47,566 nt of DNA from NCBI GenBank assembly GCA_030446685.1, contig JAUJMV010000003.1, forward strand, positions 218,148 to 265,713, given 5' to 3'. This DNA is from Thermomicrobiales bacterium. GTDB taxonomy: Bacteria > Chloroflexota > Chloroflexia > Thermomicrobiales > CADCWN01. Under the pieces are notes generated by a model. That model did not search any database, was not told the origin of the DNA, and saw nothing but the letters and a program-made list of their open reading frames with translations. Within the stretch, counting starts at the first letter, position 1. Every line of letters begins with the position of its first letter. Position numbers and translations under genes: made by a program. Positions 36,407 through 44,947 of this stretch are shown here, in pieces.

Positions 36407-37156
36407 CTACAGGAGGCCGAGGCCGCGCGCGAGCAGGTTGGCGCCGGCCACGGCCACGGCGACCAGCACGGCGCGGCGGAATCTGACCGGGTCCAGCCGG
36501 TCCTGGAGGCGCAGCCCGAGCGCCTGGCCCAGCAGGATGGCGGGGACGAGCGCGGCCGAGCCCAGCAGGCGGTTGCCCGCGTAGAGTCCCTGCTGCCAGT
36601 AGGTGGCGACCTGCACCACGTTGCCGACCGCCAGCAGGACCGTGATACCGTAGACGAAGGCGCGCTTGTCGAGGCGCAACCCCGCCAGGTAGAGGGCGAA
36701 GATCGGCCCGGGGATGCTGGTCGCGCCGTTCAACAGGCCGGCGCCCGCCCCCACCAGGGCCGACAGGGCCCGCTCCGCCCGCGGCGGGACGTCCGGCCGC
36801 ACGCCGGCGGCCGACAGGGCCGCGAACGCGAGGGTGACGACCCCGACGACGACCGTGAGGGCGGCGAGGTCCACCCGGGCCAGCAGCACCCCGCCGAGGG
36901 CGGTCAGCGGCACCAGAGTCGCCAGGAGCGGCACGAAGCGCCGGATCGCGGCGTGGTCGACCGGCCGCCCGAGGAGCACCGCCGCGTTGGCGGCGAGGAG
37001 GGGCAGCGACAGCAGCACGACCGCGGCCCTGGCGCCGAACAGTGCGGCGAGCAGCGGCACGGCGATGAGCGGCGCCCCGAACCCGATGCTCCCCTTGAGC
37101 ACACCCGCCACCGCGACCACCGCGAGGGCGAACGCCAACCGGGCGTCGTGCGGCAT
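36407..37156 (-). CDS. TSUP-family (TauE/SafE-type) membrane transporter
   Basis: A 249-residue polytopic protein with about eight hydrophobic segments. The repeated motif GSIGFGAPLIAVPLLAALFG near the start and GAGAGLLNGATSIPGPIFALYL in the middle are the two half-repeats of the TSUP family, exporters of sulfite, sulfoacetate and related organic anions. The ATG at 37156 with GAGAGGGA upstream is preferred to a TTG six bases earlier. It is alone on its strand and convergent with the monooxygenase gene. Confidence 0.88.
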   Translation of the reverse strand: MPHDARLAFALAVVAVAGVLKGSIGFGAPLIAVPLLAALFGARAAVVLLSLPLLAANAAVLLGRPVDHAAIRRFVPLLATLVPLTALGGVLLARVDLAALTVVVGVVTLAFAALSAAGVRPDVPPRAERALSALVGAGAGLLNGATSIPGPIFALYLAGLRLDKRAFVYGITVLLAVGNVVQVATYWQQGLYAGNRLLGSAALVPAILLGQALGLRLQDRLDPVRFRRAVLVAVAVAGANLLARGLGLL

Positions 37157-37403
37157 CGGCAATCCCTCTCAAACTGGGCCCCGACCGCCTCGACACCCGC
37201 GGGGCGCCATGGTGGCAGGACTGCCGCGGCGGAGCATCCGGCGAGCAAGGCGCCGTGGTTCCGACGGTCGAGTCCCTGCCGTGCTTTCGTCGACCCCTGC
37301 CGCGGCGACGACGCCACCTGGCGGCGACGCGCGGCGAGGCGCGTGGTCGAGCCGCGCGCCCCTCCCTCCACGCGAGGGCGGGGGCCGTGCGTGGTGCGCC
37401 CCG

Positions 37404-37934
37404 TCAGCCGATTTGGTCCAGGACCTCGAGGACCGTGTCCGTGGCCGCGCCGAGGACCAGGTGGCTGACCAGCCCGCGCGCGTGCGCTTGCCAGGGATAC
37501 TGCAGGGGTCCGGAGGCAAGCCCGAGCGCAGGGGCGAGGAGCTCGTCGTTGACGAGGAACAAGCCCAACCCGTACAGGAGCCCCCGCCCGGCCCCGAGCC
37601 CGCCCACGCGGCGGCGGAGCGCGCCGTAGAGCGCCCCCGGCGCCACCCCGAGCGCATAGTGGACCGCGAGCCCCGCCGGATGCGGTTGCGCGGGCGTGAG
37701 CGTCCGCCCGAGCACCCGCGCCAGCTTGCCCGCGGCAACGTGGGCGACGTCCTTACCCCCCACCCGCGCCGCCTGTTCCTTTCGGGACGCCGCGGGGTCC
37801 TCGCGCAAGTACAGGCCCCACCCGACCTGGTCCATCAGCCACACCCCGACCGCGCCGGCGATGGCGCCTTTCACCAGGTTCGCGGCGCCCCCGGCGCCTG
37901 GCCTGCTACCCCGGCGGCTGTTCCCCCCGTCCAT
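37404..37934 (-). CDS. YagU/DUF1440-like membrane protein
   Basis: A 176-residue protein. Helix 1 is GAIAGAVGVWLMDQVGWGLY, followed by a charged part (REDPAASRKEQAAR) and three further hydrophobic segments including LAVHYALGVAPGALYGALRR and GLLYGLGLFLVNDELLAPALGL. The pattern is that of DUF1440/YagU-like inner membrane proteins with a conserved HY in the second helix. GGGAGGGAGG precedes the ATG at 37934. Function is not known. A 270-base gap upstream holds a possible extra frame at 37871-38140 (MVARKSLVREWVG...), which I do not call as a gene. Confidence 0.6.
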   Translation of the reverse strand: MDGGNSRRGSRPGAGGAANLVKGAIAGAVGVWLMDQVGWGLYLREDPAASRKEQAARVGGKDVAHVAAGKLARVLGRTLTPAQPHPAGLAVHYALGVAPGALYGALRRRVGGLGAGRGLLYGLGLFLVNDELLAPALGLASGPLQYPWQAHARGLVSHLVLGAATDTVLEVLDQIG

Positions 37935-38205
37935 GCTGCCTCCCTCCCCAGCGCGTCGGCGCCCGTGTGCAGGTCCGCGGCCCGCCGGTGGCCGGTACGT
38001 GAAGCGCCCACCGCACGGTTCGCGGGGCGCCACCCGCACGACGCCGGGTCTCCATCCAATCGATCGCGCAACCGGTAGTGGGCCGCGACCCCGACGATCA
38101 ACCCGACCCACTCCCGCACAAGCGATTTTCTTGCCACCATGACGACCCACCGGTGTCAGGGCTGTCGTGGCCCCGTTTGCAACCCTTGATCTGAAACATC
38201 GTCGC

Positions 38206-38583
38206 TCAGCGGCCGAGCGCCCGCGCCGCGATCATCCCCGCGTAGACCGCGCCCACCCCCAAGACGTTGCTGGCGACCATGTACCCGAGCGCCGTCGGCC
38301 AGTTGCCCGCTTGCAGCAGCGCCAGCCCCTCGAAGGTGTAGCTCGAGAAGGTGGTGTAGCCGCCCAGGAACCCCACGACCAGCAGCAGGCGCCAGGCCGG
38401 ATCGGCGACGAAGCGCTCGCTGAGCAGGGTCAGGACGACCCCGATCGCGAAACTGCCGGTCAGGTTGATCGCGAACGTCGCCAGGGGGAACGCCGTGTCG
38501 GCGCGGGCGGCGATCCAGCGGGCGAGCGCGTAGCGCAGGTTCGCGCCGCAGAAGCCACCCAAGCCCACCCACAGATATTCCAC
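38206..38583 (-). CDS. crcB: Fluoride channel CrcB/FluC
   Basis: A 125-residue protein with four helices, the size of a dual-topology fluoride channel. Conserved parts are GGFCGANLRYALARW in helix 1, FAINLTGSFAIG in helix 2 and the signature GFLGGYTTFSSYTFE with the phenylalanine and serine/threonine box of the fluoride pore in helix 3. GTG at 38583 has GGGAGG eight bases upstream and starts with the normal family N-terminus. Fluoride export would fit with nearby dehalogenation of fluorinated substrates, though that is only suggestive. No fluoride riboswitch was recognised in the 230-base leader region. Confidence 0.92.
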   Translation of the reverse strand: MEYLWVGLGGFCGANLRYALARWIAARADTAFPLATFAINLTGSFAIGVVLTLLSERFVADPAWRLLLVVGFLGGYTTFSSYTFEGLALLQAGNWPTALGYMVASNVLGVGAVYAGMIAARALGR

Positions 38584-38810
38584 CGTCGTTGCCTCCCCCA
38601 ACTGCGGACTGGCGCGTTCGGCCGTGTGCGGGTAGGATAGCGGCACGGCGGGATGCGCGAAAGGGCCGGCGCCCCCGCCGCCTCCCCCGGCCCCCATGCC
38701 GCGCCGCGCCGGCCAGCCACGCCCGGCACCGCTTTCCGCCAGTCCCGCGCGCCTTCGGCACGCGAATTGCTCCTCTCCAGGCAGGATTGGCCCAGGCAAG
38801 GCAGGAACCC

Positions 38811-39128
38811 ATGGACAGCTATGGCAGGTTGTTGCAGACCGAGCGCCAGCAGTTCAGCGTCTTCAGCGCCATCTACGTCGCGTTGCGCGGGACGCCCCAA
38901 GACCACCCGGCCTATCCCCAATTGAAGGCGGCCTGCCGGACGGCGGAGCAGTGCTGGCGAGAGGCCAGGGCAGCCCTCGACGCCGACCGGCTGCGGCAGG
39001 GACTCGCGCCGGCGCCGGCGCCGGCCCAGTGGCTGATCGAGCCGGATGACGTGGTGGTGTCCAGCGCGGTGGGCGGCGCGGTCACGCCGCTGCCGCCGCC
39101 CGCGAGAATGGAGTCCGCGGCAGGGTAA
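38811..39128 (+). CDS. Small conserved-looking hypothetical protein
   Basis: A 105-residue soluble protein from ATG at 38811 with AGGAA upstream. Residues 1-65 read as two amphipathic helices (SYGRLLQTERQQFSVFSAIYV, PQLKAACRTAEQCWREARAAL) and the tail is Pro/Ala-rich. It may be a small helical adaptor, but no family is recognised. It is divergent from crcB. Confidence 0.45.
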   Translation: MDSYGRLLQTERQQFSVFSAIYVALRGTPQDHPAYPQLKAACRTAEQCWREARAALDADRLRQGLAPAPAPAQWLIEPDDVVVSSAVGGAVTPLPPPARMESAAG

Positions 39129-39463
39129 GCCATCCGCCCTCTACCGGCGATCCCGACGCCACCCCGTCACCGTGGCGCCGCCCAGGGCGCCGTCGGTGGC
39201 GGGCAGCCGCGACGGTTTGTCGGCCGCCTCACGCCGCCCCCGGCAAGGGCCAACCCCGCGCGCCGCTCGGCGCCGCGAGATCGGCATAATCGCTCTCCGC
39301 TTGCCGCCTCCCGCCGCGCGGGGACGGCGGTCCCGGGCGCGCACCCCTTCCACGCTCGCGCCACCGGGCTCGCGCCACCGGCGGTATCCCATCCCGACGC
39401 GGACCATCGTCCCCGGTTGCTCGAGCCGCGAGGGCCTGCCGGCGCCCCTGGCGGGCAAGCGAA

Positions 39464-39490
39464 AGCCCCGGAAGCCGAAGCGCCGGGGCT
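39464..39490 (-). terminator. Terminator-like hairpin AGCCCCGG...CCGGGGCT
   Basis: Eight-base perfect arms with an 11-base loop. On the minus strand it is followed by TTTCGCTT, the beginning of a U tract, so it would work best as a terminator for a transcript moving leftward from about 39600. No gene is found there, which suggests a non-coding transcript or read-through control. Confidence 0.4.
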
Positions 39491-39691
39491 GTGCTGCAAT
39501 GGGTGACACGGCGGATAGGACAGGGGGTTTACAGGGGAAGAAAGAGGAATCGTAGAGGATGGTCTCGCCAGGGGAGAAAATGAAGACTATCCCGTCCCGC
39601 GTCACGCGTGCTCTTCGCTTGTTAAGCGCCCCAGGTGGGGCACCGCGCTAATTGCAAGTCCCGTGCCACGGCCTATCGCGAGAGATGGCTC

Positions 39692-39714
39692 GGGGCTGGC
39701 ACTGTGCCAGCCCC
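39692..39714 (-). terminator. Palindromic hairpin after the AhpD-like gene
   Basis: Perfect 11-base arms (GGGGCTGGCAC / GTGCCAGCCCC) with a single-base centre lie 178 bases after the stop codon of the AhpD-like gene. No T run is present, so efficiency as an intrinsic terminator is uncertain. Confidence 0.4.
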
Positions 39715-39891
39715 ACCGCCCTTCCCCTATTCCCTTGTCCCGTAGAACGATAGTACACCTTCCCCCCGCCGAGCGCAAGGGGCCAGGCCGCCGAACGGCA
39801 CTTTTGCCCGTCCGAATCGGCCCGATCGTGCCCGCACGGCGGTGGGTGGCGCGCCCGGCGCCGCGACCGTGCAAGGGTCCCGCGCGGCCGC

Positions 39892-40553
39892 TCAGCGGAA
39901 CACGCCATAGAAGGCGCGGTCGGAGAGGTAGCCGGAGGCGTTGGCGACGCGGTTGTTGTAGTTGTAGATCGCGGCCGTGGCGATGATGTCGGCGATGTCC
40001 TCCGTGCTGAAGCCGTGCGTGCGCAGCGCCGCGATGTCGGCCTCGTCGCACTCGACCGAGGCGCGGGTGATCTTCAGCGCGTAGTCGAGCATCGCGCGCG
40101 TCCGGTCGTCCAGCCCGGCGCGGCGGTAGTCCTGCGCGATCCGCTCGGCGGTCACCGGGTCGCCGGTCAGGCGCCGCAACTCGGCGCCGTGGTTGGTCAG
40201 TCAAAAGGTGCAGCGGTTCTCGGCGGAGACGACCAGGCCGATCATCTCGCGCTCGACGCGGCTGAGCCCCGACGGCCCCTTGCCGATGTACTCGTAGAGG
40301 TCGAGCCAGCGGAAGAGCAGTTCCGGGCGCCAGGCGTGGACGCGCACGACGTTGTTCGGCGCGCCGAGCTTCTCCCGCTGCCGCGCGACCAGCGCGGCCA
40401 CGCGCGGGTCCAGGTCGGCCTCGTCGGGGATCGGGAACCAGCTGATCCGCTCGACCGGCGCCCAATCGGACCCGCCGGCCGGCCCTCCGCCGCGCCCGGC
40501 TCGGCCGCTGCCGGCGCCTGCCCCGCGCCGCCGGACGGCTGCTGCTCTTCCAT
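39892..40553 (-). CDS. AhpD-like (carboxymuconolactone decarboxylase family) protein, probable selenoprotein with in-frame TGA
   Basis: ATG at 40553 follows GGAGGGAG. After a low-complexity start, a one-base frame change near 40473 leads into [19 protein letters not shown] and onward to VSAENRCTF, then TGA at 40201-40203, then in the same frame [14 protein letters not shown] to FYGVFR and the final TGA at 39892. AhpD enzymes use a CxxCxxxH motif; here it reads Cys-Thr-Phe-TGA-Leu-Thr-Asn-His, so the TGA takes the place of the second (peroxidatic) cysteine. A hairpin 12 bases after the TGA fits a bacterial SECIS (see separate entry). Corrected length about 220 residues. Role: peroxide or thiol-disulfide redox. 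Nonsense mutation is the alternative. Confidence 0.82.
40170..40188 (-). promoter_or_regulatory. Candidate bacterial SECIS hairpin after the TGA
   Basis: On the minus strand, 12 bases after the TGA, GGCGCC (40188-40183) pairs with GGCGCC (40175-40170). G40182-C40176 extends the stem to seven pairs, leaving the loop AGUUG. The bacterial SECIS model expects a stem of at least four pairs, an apical loop with G among its first two bases, and 16-37 bases between TGA and loop; this hairpin has G at loop position two and 19 bases. Confidence 0.65.
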
Positions 40554-40620
40554 CGCTCCCTCCGCTGTGCATCGTCGCGGCCCATTCCGGCGACCATTGT
40601 AGCACCCGTGGCCGCCCGCT

Positions 40621-40649
40621 TTGCCCCGCCCGCGCGGGCCGTGTATGCT
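40621..40649 (+). promoter_or_regulatory. Predicted promoter of the AcuI-like reductase gene
   Basis: TTGCCC (40621-40626), a 17-base spacer, and TATGCT (40644-40649) form a sigma70-like promoter about 70 bases before the ATG at 40719. It is divergent from the AhpD-like gene. Confidence 0.4.
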
Positions 40650-40718
40650 CCGTCCCTGGCACTGTGCGCCGGGCGCCGCGGCGCGACGCGGCGGCATCGC
40701 ACGGCAGGGAGGGAACCG

Positions 40719-41730
40719 ATGCACCAGGAGACGTTCGCGGCCCTGATCCTCGAGCAGGAGGGGGGCGAGACGCGCCACGCGATCCGGCGGCTCGGTCGCG
40801 ACGACCTGCCCGCGGGGAGGTGACCGTCGCGGTCGAGTATTCGAGCCTCAACTACAAGGACGCGCTGGCGATCACCGGCAAGGGTCCGATCATCCGACCC
40901 AGGGATTTCCCGATCGCGCCGGGGATCGACTTCGCGGGGACCGTGGTGGAGTCGGACTCGCCCGACTACCAACCCGGCGACAAGGTGCTCCTGACCGGCT
41001 GGGGGGTCGGGGAGCGGCATTGGGGCGGGCTGGCGCAACTGGCGCGGGTCAAGGCGGAGTGGCTGGTGCCGCTGCCGCCCGGCTTGACCACGCGGCAAGC
41101 GATGGGCATCGGGACGGCCGGCTTCACCGCGATGCTCTGCGTGCTGGCGTTGGAGGATCGCGGCCTGGCGCCGGGCGCGGACGGACGCGAGGTCGCCGTG
41201 ACCGGGGCCGGGGGGGCGTCGGCGGCATCGCGGTCGCCCTCCTCGCCCGCCTCGGCCACAACGTCACCGCGATCAGCGGGCGCGCGGCGATCCACGACTA
41301 CCTGCGCGACCTGGGCGCGCGGCAGGTCGTCGGGCGCGACGCGCTGCCGGTCGGCAAGGCGCGGCCCCTGGAGTCGGAGCGGTGGGGCGGCGCGGTCGAC
41401 ACGGTCGGCGGCGACCTGCTGGCCGCGCTGCTGCCGACGATGGCCTACAACACGACGGTCGCCTGCTGCGGCAATGCCGGCGGCATCGAACTCCGCACGA
41501 CCGTCTTCCCCTTCATCCTGCGCGCCGTCGCGCTGGTCGGCGTCGAGTCGGTGCTCTGCCCGGCGGAGCGCCGCCGCCACGCCTGGTCCCGCCTCGCGCG
41601 CGACCTCCCGCTCGACGCGCTCGACCGGATGACGCAAACCGTCCCCCTGGCCGACGCGCCGCGGCTCAGCGCGGAGATCCTCGCGGGGCGGGTGCGCGGG
41701 CGCGTCGTGGTGGATGTGAACCGGTGCTGA
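40719..41730 (+). CDS. AcuI-like zinc-independent MDR quinone/acryloyl-CoA reductase, two frame changes
   Basis: An MDR-superfamily oxidoreductase of about 337 residues. ATG at 40719 after GGGAGG; N-terminus [20 protein letters not shown]. The frame changes near 40815, then [20 protein letters not shown] and [17 protein letters not shown] follow, the AcuI/YhdH pattern. It changes again at a run of seven G (41210-41216) where eight would restore the NADPH site [18 protein letters not shown]. The rest ([37 protein letters not shown]) is normal. YhdH/AcuI reduces acryloyl-CoA or quinone-like enones with NADPH and lacks structural zinc. Both frame changes are single missing G, so sequence error is likely. 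Confidence 0.83.
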
Positions 41731-41752
41731 GTGCTGAGTGATGAGTGACAAA
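41725..41752. repeat. Tandem heptamer repeat TGCTGAG x3-4
   Basis: Units TGCTGAG, TGCTGAG, TGATGAG and TGACAAA follow one another. The reductase stop TGA (41728-41730) is inside the first unit. No inverted partner is found nearby. Confidence 0.65.
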
Positions 41753-41864
41753 TGGGCGGGGTGCGGGCTCGGGCTCGGGGCGTAGTGACTTGCGAGGGCG
41801 GCGCGCTCGGCAGCCCCGCTCCCCCGTCATGTTGCCGATCGCGCGTCCCGAGGGAGGATTCGCC

Positions 41865-42940
41865 ATGACCGGCGCCGCCATCGCCCCGCTCGCCGACGTG
41901 CCGATCGACCCGACGATCGCGGCGCTGCCGAAGGCCGATTTGCACGTCCACCAGGAGGAACGGGCACGACTCGATCGCGTCGTCGCGCGCCGCCAGGGCG
42001 GCCCCCGCACGACTGGCGGGAACCGGCGCGGCGACTCCTCGCCGAGACTCCGCCGGGCTTCGGTCGCCTGGCGGGCATCTACGCGCCGGATGATGCCCTC
42101 GCCCTCGGTGGCATGCCCGGCGACGATCCCGAGGACATCATCGCCAAGGTCGCCGATCTGCTGGAGGAGGGCGCCGCCGACGGGGCGGTGCTGGTGGAGG
42201 TGCGCTTCGGCGCGGCCGGGCTGGCGCTGATGCGGCCGGACTTCATGGCCCTGTTCCGCGAGGCGGAGCGCCGCGTCCAGGGGCGCTACCCCCGGCTGCG
42301 CGCCGAGGCGATCGGCTACCTGGGTCTGGTCTCGGACCCCGCGAGGCTCCCCGCCACGGAGCGTCAACTGGACGCATGCCTGCGGTTGGCGCGCGACGGA
42401 CTCGGCGGCGTCGACTTCCGCGTCGATCCCTACGACACCGAGGCCGATCCCGCCCTCTGGGCAACCGCCTACCGCTGGGCCGGGCGCGCGGGGGACGCCG
42501 GACTTGGCATCACCGTCCACGCCGGCGAGTTCTCGACCGCCAATCTCGCGGCGGCCCTGCGCGTCCCCGGTGTCACCCGGATCGGCCACGCGGTCTACGC
42601 CGCCGCGGACGCCCGCCTGCTCGAGTCGTTGGCTCGGAGCGGCGCCACCGTCGAATGTTCCCTGTCCTGCAACGTCATCCTCGGCGCGGCGCCGTCGTAC
42701 GAGGCGCACCCAATCCGGCAGTTCGTCGAGGCCGGCATCCCGGCCACGCTCAACACCGATCTCCCCGTCCACGCCTGCACCACCATCGGGCGCGAGTACG
42801 CCATCGCCGCCGCCCTCGGGTTCACCCCGGCCGAACTGCTCGCGTTCACCCGCAACGCCATCCAGGCGTCCTTCACCACCCCCGCGCGCCGCGCCGCCCT
42901 GCTCGCCGAGTTGCGCGCCTGGGGAGGGCCGGCGGGTTGA
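41865..42940 (+). CDS. Adenosine deaminase-family amidohydrolase, one frame change
   Basis: A metal-dependent hydrolase of about 358 residues. ATG at 41865 with GAGGGAGG upstream. The metal-binding HxH is in LPKADLHVHQE; the frame then changes near 42000 and continues PPHDWREPARRLLAETPPGFG. Other active-site parts are ITVHAGE, RIGHAVYA, CSLSCNVILGA and NTDLPVHACTT, where adenosine deaminases have TDDP. One missing base restores the frame. The Asp-Asp to Asp-Leu difference after NTD and the long insert after HxH suggest a purine deaminase of different substrate range, or a related amidohydrolase. It ends inside a repeat element. Confidence 0.8.
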
Positions 42941-43104
42941 AACCCGCGCGCGCGCGGGCCTGCGGCCACGAAGCCCGCCGTCGCGGCAACGGCGGCCAAT
43001 ACGGCTATCGCCCGTTCTTGGAGACCCTCGCGTTGCAGGCGGTTCCAGCCCGCGGCGGGGTGCTTCGTGGCCGCGGCGCCCGTGAGACGCCGGTTTCAAC
43101 CGGC
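42932..43104. repeat. Nested inverted repeat element after the deaminase-like gene
   Basis: Left end GCGGGTT-GA-AACCCGC (42932-42947) and right end GCCGGTT-TC-AACCGGC (43089-43104) are each palindromes and pair with one another in part. Inside, GCGGCCACGAAGC (42962-42974) is the exact reverse complement of 43062-43074. The deaminase stop codon lies in the left end. Structure and end sequence match the element at 29.2 kb, so this looks like a dispersed repeat of about 175 bases. The rest up to 43308 holds no gene. Confidence 0.7.
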
Positions 43105-43308
43105 GGCCCCCCGCCCGCCACCCGCGCCCCCGCCGTCCGCCAGCCTGCCCGCACCTGCCCGCCTGATCACAAGGGCGGCGACTGTCCATCCGCACAGTGC
43201 GCCGCCCGGCGGCGACCGGCTATCCTATGGGGCCGACCGTGCTCGTTCCACCGCCGCCGCCGAGAGCCTGCCGGGCCACACGCCCGCCGCACCGCCGAGG
43301 AGATCGCC

Positions 43309-44100
43309 GTGCGCGCCTACCTGGCCGCCATGCAGAAGTCGTACCGGCGCCACCGCCAGTACGGCGCGGCCAACCTCGCCGGGCTGCTGACCAACGCCTT
43401 CTTCGGCCTCCTCCGCTCCTACGTCTTCATCGCGCTCTACCGCGCCCGCCCCGCCGTCGAGGGGTACGACCTCCAGGACGCGCTGACCTACGTCTGGCTG
43501 ACCCAGGCGCTGATCATGCCGGTCTCCCTCTGGGGCTGGCAGGAGATCGCGCTGACGATCCGCTCCGGCGGCGTCGCCACCGACCTGGCGCGGCCGGTCA
43601 ACTACTTCGGCTTCTGGCTCAGCCGCGACCTCGGGCGCGCGGCCTACCACCTGCTCTTCCGCTGGCTGCCGACGCTGGCGATCGGCCTGGCCCTCTTCCG
43701 CATCCGCCTGCCCCGCGACCCGGCCACCTGGACCCTCTTCGCCGCCAGCCTCCTCCTGGCGATCGTCCTCAGCTTCGCCCTGCGCTTCCTGATCAACCTC
43801 GGCGCGTTCTGGATGACCGACATCCGCGGGCTCAACGGGATCGTCCTCCTCTTCGTCAACTTCCTGAGCGGCTTCCTGGTGCCGCTGGCCTTCTTCCCGC
43901 CCGGCCTCCGCGCGATCGTCGAGGCGCTGCCCTTCGCCGGGCTGATCGCGGTCCCCGTCACCGTCTTCCTGGGGCGGGCGCAGGGGGTCGAGATCGCCCT
44001 GCTGCTGGCGCGGCAGGCGCTCTGGGCCGCGGCCTTCGTCGCCGCGGCTCTGCTGCTCTTCCGGGTGGCGGCGCGGAAAGTGGTGGTGCAGGGTGGCTGA
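43309..44100 (+). CDS. ABC-2 type transporter permease 1
   Basis: A 263-residue membrane protein. GTG at 43309 follows GAGGAG. Six hydrophobic segments are visible, beginning with AANLAGLLTNAFFGLLRSYV and including ALIMPVSLWGWQEIALTI. Its N-terminal pattern is that of the DUF990-type ABC-2 permease, in which two unlike permeases and one ATPase form an exporter. It overlaps the next permease by eight bases, so they are translationally coupled. Substrate unknown. Confidence 0.85.
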   Translation: MRAYLAAMQKSYRRHRQYGAANLAGLLTNAFFGLLRSYVFIALYRARPAVEGYDLQDALTYVWLTQALIMPVSLWGWQEIALTIRSGGVATDLARPVNYFGFWLSRDLGRAAYHLLFRWLPTLAIGLALFRIRLPRDPATWTLFAASLLLAIVLSFALRFLINLGAFWMTDIRGLNGIVLLFVNFLSGFLVPLAFFPPGLRAIVEALPFAGLIAVPVTVFLGRAQGVEIALLLARQALWAAAFVAAALLLFRVAARKVVVQGG

Positions 44101-44892
44101 CGCCGCGCTCTACCTGCGGCTGGCCGGGGCCAGGCTGCGGGGCCAGCTCCAGTACCGGGCCTCCTTCCTGCTGGAATTGACCGCCAGCTTCGCCAGCACC
44201 TTCGTGCAGTTACTGGCGATCCTGATCCTCTTCGGCGCCTTCCCCGACCTGGCCGGCTGGCGGGTGGGCGAGGTCGCCTTCCTCTACGGCCTGGTCTCGA
44301 TCGCGTTCGGCCTGACCGAGCTGTTCGGCGAGGGCTTCGACCGCGTCGCGGGCCTGGTGCGGGAGGGGGAATTCGACCGGCTGCTGATCCGGCCGGTCTC
44401 GCCCTTCGTGCAGGTCCTCGCCACCGGGTGCAACTGCGGCGGATCGGGCGGGTCGCCCAGGGCGCGCTCGCGATCGCCCTGGCCTCACGCTGGCTCGACC
44501 TCGCCTGGACCGCGCCGAAGGTCGCCGTCTTCCTCGCCGCCGTCGCCGGCTCGGCGCTCGTCTTCTTCACGGTGCTGATCGTCGGCGCGGCGGTCTGCTT
44601 CTGGACCGTGGAGAGCACCGAGGCGCAGAACATCTTCACCTACGGCGGCACCGAACTCGCCAGCTACCCCCTGCCGATCTACGAGCCCTGGCTGCGCGCC
44701 GTCTTCCTCTACGCCGTGCCGCTGGCGCTGACCAGCTACTACCCGGCGCTCTACATCCTCGGCAAGCCCGACCCGCTCGGCCTGCCGGCGGCGCTGCCCT
44801 TCCTGGCGCCGGTGGTCGCCGCCGGGTTCTTCGCCGCCGGGCTCGCCGTCTGGCGGCTCGGCCTGCGCCATTACCAAAGCACCGGGAGTTGA
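44093..44892 (+). CDS. ABC-2 type transporter permease 2, one frame change
   Basis: A second DUF990-type permease of about 266 residues starting at GTG 44093, inside the end of permease 1. The first part has RASFLLELTASFASTFVQLL and GEGFDRVAGLVREGEFDRLLI; the frame changes near 44426, then QLRRIGRVAQGALAIALASRW and further helices follow to RLGLRHYQSTGS. One missing base restores the frame. The two permeases probably form a heterodimer with the ATPase at 45486. Confidence 0.82.
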
Positions 44893-44947
44893 GCGGGAGG
44901 GCGCGGGTAGGGACGTGCCGCGTTGGATAGGGTAAGGAGAGCGCGAA

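Larger units (their letters stand above)
39129..39891. other. Long geneless stretch with hairpins and a purine-rich island
   Basis: 763 bases without a supportable gene. It contains a hairpin at 39464-39490 (AGCCCCGG / CCGGGGCT, 11-base loop), a strikingly purine-rich and lower-GC segment at about 39490-39590, and a near-perfect palindrome at 39692-39714. The purine-rich strand is the plus strand; the minus strand there is a pyrimidine run leading into the 39464-39490 hairpin, which on that strand is followed by TTTCGCTT. A short minus-strand RNA ending at that hairpin is possible but unproven. Confidence 0.5.

Noticed and set aside
37871..38140. Minus-strand frame beginning MVARKSLVREWVGLIVGVAAHY
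   Set aside because: The start looks plausible but the frame loses coding character after 30 residues and overlaps the start of the YagU-like gene in another frame; too weak to call.
38584..38810. Fluoride riboswitch upstream of crcB
   Set aside because: The conserved pseudoknot elements could not be recognised on the minus strand of the leader.
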